NCBI RefSeq assembly: GCF_024628865.1
Contig: NZ_CP102384.1
Span: 2,677,001 to 2,741,000, forward strand
Origin: Sphingopyxis sp. DBS4
GTDB taxonomy: Bacteria; Pseudomonadota; Alphaproteobacteria; Sphingomonadales; Sphingomonadaceae
Reading direction: 5' to 3'
DNA: 64,000 bases
Below, one piece after another: positions 40,545 to 48,283 of the stretch (the first letter of the stretch is position 1; the number at the start of each line of letters is the position of its first letter). Made by a program: the position numbers and the translations under genes. The notes beneath the pieces were generated by a model, which saw only the letters and a program-made list of their open reading frames with translations, was not told the origin of the DNA and did not search any database.

Positions 40545-42053
40545 ATGAAGGAAGCTGTCCCGGGGTTGCCCCCGGCCATCGATGCCGCGCCTTCGCCCTA
40601 TATCGGTGGGAATTCTCGCGATAACAGGAGCGCCGACCGGCTCTCGATCAGGACGAAATTGGGATATGGCCTCGGCGAAATGGCCGAGGGCGTGAAGACC
40701 GCGACGCTCGAGACATTTCTCTTTTTCTATTATGTCCAGGTCATCGGGCTGCAGGGCTCGCTGGTCGGCCTCGCGCTTCTGATCGCCTTGCTGTTCGATG
40801 GCATTTCAGACCCGCTGATCGGACAATTGTCCGACCGGACCGCTACGCGGCTCGGCCGCCGGCATCCCTATCTCTATCTGGCGCCGATACCGCTCGCTTT
40901 CGCCCTCTATATGCTCTTCGATCCGCCTGCAGGCCTCGGGCAATGGGGGACGTTTTTCTGGTTGCTCGGCTTCACCGCCTTCTGCCGGCTGATGCAATCC
41001 TTCTATTTCATCCCCCACATGGCGCTCGGCGCCGAACTTTCGACCGATTTCGACGAGCGGATTTCGGTGTCCGGCTACAGAAATATCTTTGCGTTTACGG
41101 GGCGGTTGATTGTCCTTGCGGTCGCTTTCAGCATATTCTTTCGCGCGACCCCCGAATATCCGCAGGGGCAGTTGAACGAGGCGGCCTATCCCCCGCTCGC
41201 GCTGACCTGCGGCGTGATTGCGCTGATTGCGATTCTGGTGTCCGCCGCAACAACCCAAAAACGTGCAATGCAATATTATTCCCGGATGCGGTCGCAAGGC
41301 CGCGGCCAGTTTCACGAACCGATGCTGAGCAATCTCGTCAACGCTTTCCGGCTCCGCACCTTCGCGATCTACTTCATCGCGATCCTGATTTCCTATGTCC
41401 TCGGCGGCGTGCAGGCGGCCCTCGCGGTGCACGTCAACACTTTCTACTGGAAGCTGCCGACATGGGGGATCCAGTGGGTGTTCCTCGGCGCGGCCTTCGG
41501 CTTCATGCTGGGATCGCTGTTTGCTCGCGCACTGGCCGACCGGTTCGACAAGCGCACGGCCTATGTGGCATCGGTCGTGTTATCGGTCGCGCTCAACGTG
41601 GCACCGATAGGTCTGCGAGAGACAGGCCTCCTCACCCCTCCCGACAACCCAGAAGCCTTGACCGCCCTGCTCGCCGCTGCAGCATTCTTTGCATCGCTTG
41701 CCGGCGGCCCTGCGATGGTGATCGCGGGCGCCATGCTCGCGGACATCGCCGATGCGTATGAGCTGCGGTTCAAGAGCCGCAGCGAGGGCTTTCTGTTCGG
41801 GGTCAGCGCGTTCACGCGCAAGGCGGCGCTGGGGCTCGGCGGCGCGCTCGCCGGGGTGGCGCTCGATCTGATCCGCTTCCCCCAAGGCGTCGCGGTCGAG
41901 GCCGTGCCGCGCGACGCCACCGTCCATCTGGCGCTTCTTTATGGCCCCATGATGCTCGTTTTCACCGCAATCGCGATGTCGATCATGTGGTTCTACGACC
42001 TCGACCGCGACAAGCATGCCCGCATCCTGCACGAACTGGAATCGAAAGAATGA
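40545..42053 (+). CDS. MFS transporter, GPH (MelB-like) type
   Basis: A 502-residue transporter with 12 predicted helices. The N-terminal part LSIRTKLGYGLGEMAEGVKT and DGISDPLIGQLSDRT, then RLGRRHPYLYL, match the glycoside-pentoside-hexuronide:cation symporter group (MFS_2). In sphingomonads relatives of this group occur in hydrophobic-compound clusters, so a sugar substrate should not be assumed. The ATG at 40545 has GGAGAGCAGG in front. It overlaps the next gene by ATGA and is followed by the carboxylase, giving a three-gene operon controlled by operator 2. Confidence 0.87.
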   Translation: MKEAVPGLPPAIDAAPSPYIGGNSRDNRSADRLSIRTKLGYGLGEMAEGVKTATLETFLFFYYVQVIGLQGSLVGLALLIALLFDGISDPLIGQLSDRTATRLGRRHPYLYLAPIPLAFALYMLFDPPAGLGQWGTFFWLLGFTAFCRLMQSFYFIPHMALGAELSTDFDERISVSGYRNIFAFTGRLIVLAVAFSIFFRATPEYPQGQLNEAAYPPLALTCGVIALIAILVSAATTQKRAMQYYSRMRSQGRGQFHEPMLSNLVNAFRLRTFAIYFIAILISYVLGGVQAALAVHVNTFYWKLPTWGIQWVFLGAAFGFMLGSLFARALADRFDKRTAYVASVVLSVALNVAPIGLRETGLLTPPDNPEALTALLAAAAFFASLAGGPAMVIAGAMLADIADAYELRFKSRSEGFLFGVSAFTRKAALGLGGALAGVALDLIRFPQGVAVEAVPRDATVHLALLYGPMMLVFTAIAMSIMWFYDLDRDKHARILHELESKE

Positions 42054-42484
42054 CGATGAATTTTGCTGACCAACGGTGGATAGAACGGATCAAGGAGCTG
42101 CTGGCACAACTGGTCGCTGACAGCAGTGACCGCCTGGCAGGCCATCATTTCTCGCTGTCCGAAACCTTTACCTCCGTTCCTCCCGAGGGAGGAACCAGCT
42201 TCTGGGCCGCCCAGATCGAAGACGGCGCGGTTCGGTTCAGCGATGCGCCCAACCCTGACGCCGATTTTGCGCTGGTTGCCGAGCATGCGGCTGCGCTGCC
42301 TGGGGCGATGCTGATCTATGACGGCGCCACGAAGGAGATGCTGGACGCGGCCAATGATCACCGGCGCGCGATGATTGCCGAGGGGCGCATGACGGTCCGC
42401 GTCGGAAACCACAAGGCGTCGGAACCGGTGATGGCGGTCTTGCGCCAGCTTCACGACACGATCGCGCGCGAAACGGCGGCCTAG
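42050..42484 (+). CDS. Small SCP2-like protein
   Basis: A 144-residue protein, tentatively assigned to the sterol-carrier-protein-2 (SCP2) fold from length and pattern. It begins MTMNFADQRWIERIKELLAQ, has a central beta-rich stretch (about 40-80) and a C-terminal helix pair with MTVRVGNHKASEPVMAVLRQ. SCP2-like domains bind lipids or acyl-CoAs. It is translationally coupled to the transporter gene (ATGA) and ends 3 bases before the carboxylase start. A role in handing a hydrophobic substrate to the carboxylase is a reasonable but untested idea. Confidence 0.5.
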   Translation: MTMNFADQRWIERIKELLAQLVADSSDRLAGHHFSLSETFTSVPPEGGTSFWAAQIEDGAVRFSDAPNPDADFALVAEHAAALPGAMLIYDGATKEMLDAANDHRRAMIAEGRMTVRVGNHKASEPVMAVLRQLHDTIARETAA

Positions 42485-42487
42485 ATC

Positions 42488-45400
42488 ATGCAGAAACTGT
42501 TCATAGCCAATCGTGGCGAGATTGCCGTTCGTATCGCTCGCGCAGCAGCCGCTCGCGACATCCTGTCCGTCGGCATCCACTCCGCCGACGACGGCGACGC
42601 CTTGCACATCCGCAGGACCGATGAGGCGGTCGCGCTTCCCGGAACTGGCCCCGCCGCCTATCTCGATGTCGAGGCGGTCGTCGGCGCGGCGCGCGAAGCA
42701 GGCTGCGACGCCGTCCATCCCGGCTATGGTTTCCTGAGCGAATCCGCTGACCTTGCTCGGCATTGTGAAGAGGCGGGCCTCGCCTTTGTCGGCCCCACGG
42801 TCGCGACGCTGGCGTCGCTCGGCGACAAGGCCAGGGCCCGCGCGATCGCACTGGCGGCCGGGATTCCCGTTCTGCCCGGAAGCGACGGGCCGGTCGACGT
42901 CGAACAGGCGCTCGCCTTTTTCGACCGTCACGGCCCGATGATGATCAAGGCTGTGGCCGGTGGCGGGGGGCGCGGCATGCGGCCGATCAACGATCGCGAG
43001 GCGGTCGCCGACACGCATCGGCGCTGCAGTTCGGAAGCGCTCGCCGGTTTTGGATCGGACGCCGTCTATTGCGAAAAGCTCGTCGGCCGCGCGCGCCATG
43101 TCGAGGTCCAGATCGTCGGCGACGGCACCGGTGACGTCGTCCATCTGTGGGACCGCGAATGCAGCTTGCAACGTCAGCGGCAAAAGATTGTCGAAATGGC
43201 CCCCGCACCCGGTCTCGACATGGCGCTGCGCCACAGACTGTTCGATGCCGCCATCGCTATCGGCCGGGCCGTGAAGTATCGCGGCGTCGGAACGGTGGAA
43301 TTTCTCGTCGATCTGGATACCGGCAGCTTTTACTTCATCGAAGCCAATGCCCGGCTGCAGGTCGAGCATACGGTGACCGAAGCCGTTACCGGGCTCGACC
43401 TGGTCAATATCCAGTTGATGCTCGCAGATGGAGCGTCGCTCCGCGACCTCGACCTGCTGCAGGATCGGATTCCAGCCCCGCGCGGCATTGCCATTCAGGC
43501 ACGCGTGAACGCGGAAACGATAGGCGCGGACGGAATGCCGCGGCCGTCCGGAGGCCGCATCCGCCGTTACGAAGTGCCGGCGGGGCCCGGCGTGCGCGTC
43601 GACGACTGCGGCAGCCAAGGATATCAGCCCAATCCCCGCTTCGACAGCCTGCTCGCCAAGGTGATCGCCACCGCGCCGACCGGAGGTCTCGCGAGCGCGA
43701 CGCGGCTGACCGACCGCGCTCTCGGCGAGTTTTCCATCGACGGCATCGACACCAATCTCGCCTTTCTGCGGGCGCTATTGCAGCATCCCGAGGTCGCGGG
43801 CGGGACGTTCGACACATTGTTCATCGAGCGCAATCTGGGTCTGCTTCTCGAACGTGCAGACGAATTAAGACCCGATCCGTCGCTCAGCGCCGCCGACGAA
43901 GCGCAGTCGCCCGATCGCGTGATGGAGGCACCCGCCGGAACGGTCGCGATCGCGGCACCGATGACCGGCTCGCTCATCGCCCTGCTGACGGAAGCGAACG
44001 AGGCGGTCGCCGCAGGCCAACCGATCGCGATCATGGAAGCGATGAAACTCGAACATGTCATCACCGCGCCAACCGCAGGCTATGTCCGGCTATCGCCGCA
44101 CGCGGTCGGTGCCGTTATATCGGAGGGCAATCCCATCCTGTTCTTCGAGGAAGCCGATGTCGGCCTGTCGGCGATCGAGGTCAGCGCGGACTTCGACCCC
44201 GACCATATTCGCGCCGACCTTGCCGAATTGCAGGCACGCCGCGCGCTGACGCTTGATGCCGCCCGCCCCGATGCCGTCGCGAAGCGGCGGGCCCGCGGAT
44301 ATCGAACGGCGCGGGAGAACGTCGCCGACATCGTCGATGAAGGCAGCTTCATCGAATATGGCTCGCTGGTCATCGCGGGCCAACGATTGCGCCATCCGGT
44401 CGATCACCTCGTCCGCACGACGCCAGCCGACGGCATGGTCACCGGGATCGGGCGGGTCAACGGCGACATATTCGGCGCCGATGCGTCGCGCTGCGTCGTG
44501 ATGTCATACGACTATACGGTCCAGGCCGGCACACAGGGCCTCAAGAATCACGAAAAGACGGACCGAATGCTGGAATTGGCCGAGCGCTGGCAGCTTCCCG
44601 TCATCCTGTTTGCCGAAAGCGGCGGCGGTCGCCCCGGCGACACCGACCGGCCAGCCGGCGGCGGCATATTCAATACGCGCGCCTTTGCGCTGCAAGGTCG
44701 CCTGAGCGCGCTTGTACCGCAGATCGCGATCGCCAACGGTCGCTGTTTCGCCGGCGCCGCCGTTTTGCTGGGATGCTGCGACGTCGTGATCGCGACAAAG
44801 GACACGACGATGGGCGTCGGCGGCCCAGCGCTGATCGAAGGCGGCGGCCTCGGCATCTACACGCCGGAAGAGGTCGGCCCGGCCGATGTCCAGGCGGCGG
44901 GCGGGGTCATCGACATTCTGGCCGAAGACGAAGCCGATGCCGTGCGGATCGCGCAGAAATATCTGTCCTATTTCCAGGGGCGCCTGCCCACGTGGGAGGT
45001 TGCCGACCAGCGGCTTCTACGCGGCATGGTCCCCGAAAATCGTCTGCGGGCCTATGATGTCCGCCAAATCATCGAGACATTGTCCGACATCGGTTCGGTC
45101 CTCGAGCTTCGTGAAAAATTCGGCCGCGCGGCGATCACCGCGCTGGCGCGGATCGAGGGACGCCCGGTCGGCATCATCGCGAATAACTCGGCATATCTGG
45201 GCGGCGCGGTCGATGCCGATGCCGCGGACAAATGCTCGCGATTCATGCAATTGTGCGACGCGTTCGACATTCCTATCGTCGTTCTTGCCGACACGCCGGG
45301 CAATATGGTCGGTCCGGAAGCCGAAAAGACGGGGCTGATCCGGCATTGCTGCCGGATGTTCGTGACCGGCCCGAACCTGACGGTTCCGCTGTTCTCCGTC

Positions 45401-45766
45401 GTCCTGCGTAAAGGCTATGGCCTTGGCGTGATGGCGATGGTCGGCGGTCACAGCCAGGCGCCCTTTTTCACCCTGTCGTGGCCCACCGGCGAATTCGGCG
45501 GCATGGGACTGGAGGGCGCAGTGAAGCTGGGATACCGCAAGGAGATGGAAGCGATCGCCGATCTTGACGAGCGGCAGCGCTGGTACGAACAGCGCGTCGC
45601 CGCATCCTATGAAAACGGCAAGGCGATCAGCACCGCGATGGGTTTCGACTTCGACGAAGTGATCGACCCCGCCGAAACGCGGGCGCATATCGTCGCGGGG
45701 CTCGAAAGCATTCCCGCCCCCGTGCGAACCGGCAAGAAAAAGCGCCCGTTCATCGACAGTTGGTGA
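42488..45766 (+). CDS. Single-chain biotin-dependent acyl-CoA carboxylase
   Basis: A 1092-residue enzyme with all activities in one chain. The biotin carboxylase domain covers about 1-450 (FIANRGEIAVRIAR, AVAGGGGRGMRPI, FIEANARLQVEHTVTEAVTG). The biotin carrier domain covers about 485-555, with Lys520 in IMEAMKLEH as the biotinylation site. The carboxyltransferase domain covers about 600-1092 (YDYTVQAGTQGLKNHEKTDR, VVLADTPGNMVGPEAEKTG, GEFGGMGLEGAVKLGYRKE). It would carboxylate an acyl-CoA with bicarbonate and ATP. Most bacteria use separate subunits; single-chain forms are known as long-chain acyl-CoA carboxylases in mycobacteria. Here it is the last gene of the MFS operon, and a strong hairpin follows. 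Substrate unknown. Confidence 0.9.
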   Translation: MQKLFIANRGEIAVRIARAAAARDILSVGIHSADDGDALHIRRTDEAVALPGTGPAAYLDVEAVVGAAREAGCDAVHPGYGFLSESADLARHCEEAGLAFVGPTVATLASLGDKARARAIALAAGIPVLPGSDGPVDVEQALAFFDRHGPMMIKAVAGGGGRGMRPINDREAVADTHRRCSSEALAGFGSDAVYCEKLVGRARHVEVQIVGDGTGDVVHLWDRECSLQRQRQKIVEMAPAPGLDMALRHRLFDAAIAIGRAVKYRGVGTVEFLVDLDTGSFYFIEANARLQVEHTVTEAVTGLDLVNIQLMLADGASLRDLDLLQDRIPAPRGIAIQARVNAETIGADGMPRPSGGRIRRYEVPAGPGVRVDDCGSQGYQPNPRFDSLLAKVIATAPTGGLASATRLTDRALGEFSIDGIDTNLAFLRALLQHPEVAGGTFDTLFIERNLGLLLERADELRPDPSLSAADEAQSPDRVMEAPAGTVAIAAPMTGSLIALLTEANEAVAAGQPIAIMEAMKLEHVITAPTAGYVRLSPHAVGAVISEGNPILFFEEADVGLSAIEVSADFDPDHIRADLAELQARRALTLDAARPDAVAKRRARGYRTARENVADIVDEGSFIEYGSLVIAGQRLRHPVDHLVRTTPADGMVTGIGRVNGDIFGADASRCVVMSYDYTVQAGTQGLKNHEKTDRMLELAERWQLPVILFAESGGGRPGDTDRPAGGGIFNTRAFALQGRLSALVPQIAIANGRCFAGAAVLLGCCDVVIATKDTTMGVGGPALIEGGGLGIYTPEEVGPADVQAAGGVIDILAEDEADAVRIAQKYLSYFQGRLPTWEVADQRLLRGMVPENRLRAYDVRQIIETLSDIGSVLELREKFGRAAITALARIEGRPVGIIANNSAYLGGAVDADAADKCSRFMQLCDAFDIPIVVLADTPGNMVGPEAEKTGLIRHCCRMFVTGPNLTVPLFSVVLRKGYGLGVMAMVGGHSQAPFFTLSWPTGEFGGMGLEGAVKLGYRKEMEAIADLDERQRWYEQRVAASYENGKAISTAMGFDFDEVIDPAETRAHIVAGLESIPAPVRTGKKKRPFIDSW

Positions 45767-45772
45767 TGAAAA

Positions 45773-45793
45773 GAGGGGCCGCCGCGGCCCCTC
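45773..45793. terminator. Hairpin terminator between convergent genes
   Basis: GAGGGGCC and GGCCCCTC form a perfect 8-base stem with a GCCGC loop, 6 bases after the carboxylase stop. AAAA precedes it and ATAATTA follows, so it can serve the carboxylase operon and the convergent ligase operon. Confidence 0.75.
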
Positions 45794-45808
45794 ATAATTA
45801 CCGGGCGA

Positions 45809-47383
45809 TCAAGCGAGCCGGTCGAAGGTGTCGGTCGTGACTCCCTCCGCGCGCAGCAGGTGTTTCTGCACCTTTTGCGTCGGCGTTTTCGGCAGATCGG
45901 CCATCGTGCGGATATAGCGCGGCAGCATGAAGCCGGCCATGCGCGGCTCCAGAAACTCGATGAGCTTTCGCGGATCGACCTTTTCGCCCGGCGCGGGAGC
46001 CACGACGACCATCACGTCTTCCTCGCCAAAGGGGCTTGGAACGCCGATCGCGGCGGCCTCGCGGATCGACGCGTGCGAGCAGACATCGCTCTCGACCTCG
46101 AAGGAAGAGATATTCTCGCCGCGACGCCGGATCGCATCCTTGATCCGGTCGACGAAGAAATAATTGCCCGCCTCGTCCCGCCGGAACGCGTCACCGGTGT
46201 GGAACCAGCCATTGCGCCAGGCCGCTGCGGTCGCCTCGGGATTGTTGAGATAGCCGGTCGTCATCGACCAGGGGCGGTCGCAGCGCAGGATAAGTTCGCC
46301 GATCTCGCCATCGACCACATCGATGTCATGGGCATCGACGAGCCGCGCCTCGACCCCGGCGCGAACCGTGCCGCAGCTTGATACCGGAAAATTGCCGCCC
46401 GGCTCGGCCACCAGCGGGGTCGATATCTCGGTCATGTTGAAGCAGGTCCGTACTTCGCACCCAAAGCGGCTTTCGAAGATGGCGGCATCCTCGGTATAGG
46501 GTACCATCATGACCGATCGCAGCGGATGATCGCGATCGTCGTCGCGCGGCGGCTCCTTGGCGAGAAAGGCAGCCATTACGCCGAGAAGGACAAGGCAGGT
46601 GGTCCCGGTCTCGCGTACGACACGCCAGAAATTCGAGGTCGAAAATTGCGTGATCAGCGCAAAGGACGCCCCTCCATAAAGCGCGAGCAGAACGCCCCCG
46701 GTGCCGGAAATATGGAACAGCGGCAGCGCGACGAGATAGCGATCCTCGGGCCCGACATAGCCGAACGCCGCGTTGACGGATGTATAGCTGTGACAATAGG
46801 TGACGAGGACGCCCTTCGAAGGGCCGGTCGTTCCCGACGTATAGATCACCATCTGTACGTCCCACGGCATGACCTGTGCCGGCGCCGCGATCTGCGGCCC
46901 GTCAAGACTCTCCCATTCGTGAAAGCGTATGCCGTCCATTGGCTCGGGCGTATTTCCGAGCACGACAATATCGGCCAGGCGGGCTCGGTCGATCGGGCGC
47001 AACCGTTCGACAAGATCCGATTGCGCGATCATCAACCGCGCATTCGCATTCGCGATTACGTGTTCGAGGATATTGCCGCGATACGCCAGGTTGATCGGAA
47101 CATAGATTGCGCCCAGCCAGTTGATCGCCAGCCAGACCGCAACCGTTTCCCGCCCGTTGGGCAGCCAGACATTGACGTAATCGCCCTGCTCGACGCCAAG
47201 CGCACGAAGCCCGCCCGCCAATTTCCGGACGATGGTCAGCGTTTCGGCATAAGTCCAGTTGCTGCCGTCGTCGAAGATCGCGAATGGCTTGTCGGGCGTT
47301 TCCCGCGCGTGGCGTTCCAGCAGCGGTCCCGTCACGCAGGCCTCCGCCGACGGCACCGCGCTTCCACTCCAGATATCGCTCAT
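45809..47383 (-). CDS. Acyl-CoA synthetase (AMP-forming, CaiC-like)
   Basis: A 524-residue ANL-family CoA ligase. It has the ATP loop VIYTSGTTGPSKG, CFNMTEIS for the adenylate site, GWFHTGDAFRRDEAG, the hinge FVDRIKDAIRRRG and the catalytic Lys in TPTQKVQKHLL. The closest general resemblance is to the crotonobetaine/carnitine-CoA ligase group, but the substrate is not known. The start follows AAGGAGACGAA. It is the last gene of the leftward receptor-dioxygenase-ligase operon (25-base gap), controlled by operator 3. Confidence 0.9.
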   Translation of the reverse strand: MSDIWSGSAVPSAEACVTGPLLERHARETPDKPFAIFDDGSNWTYAETLTIVRKLAGGLRALGVEQGDYVNVWLPNGRETVAVWLAINWLGAIYVPINLAYRGNILEHVIANANARLMIAQSDLVERLRPIDRARLADIVVLGNTPEPMDGIRFHEWESLDGPQIAAPAQVMPWDVQMVIYTSGTTGPSKGVLVTYCHSYTSVNAAFGYVGPEDRYLVALPLFHISGTGGVLLALYGGASFALITQFSTSNFWRVVRETGTTCLVLLGVMAAFLAKEPPRDDDRDHPLRSVMMVPYTEDAAIFESRFGCEVRTCFNMTEISTPLVAEPGGNFPVSSCGTVRAGVEARLVDAHDIDVVDGEIGELILRCDRPWSMTTGYLNNPEATAAAWRNGWFHTGDAFRRDEAGNYFFVDRIKDAIRRRGENISSFEVESDVCSHASIREAAAIGVPSPFGEEDVMVVVAPAPGEKVDPRKLIEFLEPRMAGFMLPRYIRTMADLPKTPTQKVQKHLLRAEGVTTDTFDRLA

Positions 47384-47408
47384 TTCGTCTCCTTGACGGC
47401 GTAGCCGG

Positions 47409-48257
47409 TCAATATCCCTGCGGGCCGTGAACCAAGCGGTAGGTATGGCGCAGTTTTTCCTGATCCGTCTGCCCGCTCGTATCGGTGGTCGAATGGAAGA
47501 AAAGGTCGCGGCCGAGGAGGCCGCGAAGTTCGGAGGCATTCTGTTCCAGCCATGCATCGTCAAGATGGCTGTAATCGTCGATCGGCTGCATCCCCAGCCG
47601 CGTGAAGGTCGTATGCAGCACCACCCGTTCGCCGGGCGTTTTGCGCGCATAATTGCCGTGCCACACCGACCCGTCCCACAGGCAGATCGATCCTTTCGGC
47701 GCCACAATAGCCTGGGCGCCTTCCAGCGACTTGCGGACGTCGCGCGGCGGATGGCGCTTTTGCTTGTGCGTCCCCGGAATGATCATCGTCGCACCATGTT
47801 CTTCGGTAAACTCGTCGGTGACCCAGCAGGCGGTGCACATGATTTCCCACGACGGAAACGGCTCCGGAAACCAGCTATTGTCCGCGTGCAGCCCCAGATT
47901 TCCGCCGCCCGGCCCCCGGATCGTTCCCAGAAGCTGGCTCAGCAGCATCCCGCGCCCGAGAAGGAATTCCGCCAGCGCCAGTAGTCGCGGAACCGTGACC
48001 GCCTTCGCAAAGACCGGATCGCGGCCGAGCAAAAGCCCCGCGCGCCGCCCCTTGTTTTCGGCATCCGACGTCTGCGAAAGCCGCAGGATCGCCTCGCGCA
48101 GCTCGTCGGTGATCGCGTGAGCGGCGGGATCCTGGATGATCGTGTAGCCATCCTCCACCAGATCGCGCGCATTGTCCCACAAGTCGAGTTCGTCGAACCG
48201 CGCGCTCAATTCCGGCGAGATACTGTCCACGCCGGGACGGATCTGTTGCGTTGCCAT
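47409..48257 (-). CDS. PhyH-family Fe(II)/2-oxoglutarate dioxygenase 2
   Basis: A 282-residue paralogue of the dioxygenase at 38901-39722. The iron-binding residues are His124 and Asp126 (GLHADNSWFPEPF) and His200 (WDGSVWHGNYA). The two proteins share long conserved blocks but differ at the N-terminus and after residue 250. Two related hydroxylases in one regulon suggest successive oxidations or two regio- or stereospecific steps. It lies 26 bases after the TonB receptor gene and 25 before the CoA ligase gene. Confidence 0.87.
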   Translation of the reverse strand: MATQQIRPGVDSISPELSARFDELDLWDNARDLVEDGYTIIQDPAAHAITDELREAILRLSQTSDAENKGRRAGLLLGRDPVFAKAVTVPRLLALAEFLLGRGMLLSQLLGTIRGPGGGNLGLHADNSWFPEPFPSWEIMCTACWVTDEFTEEHGATMIIPGTHKQKRHPPRDVRKSLEGAQAIVAPKGSICLWDGSVWHGNYARKTPGERVVLHTTFTRLGMQPIDDYSHLDDAWLEQNASELRGLLGRDLFFHSTTDTSGQTDQEKLRHTYRLVHGPQGY

Positions 48258-48283
48258 GTTTGCGCCTTCCTAGTGCTAGCGTC

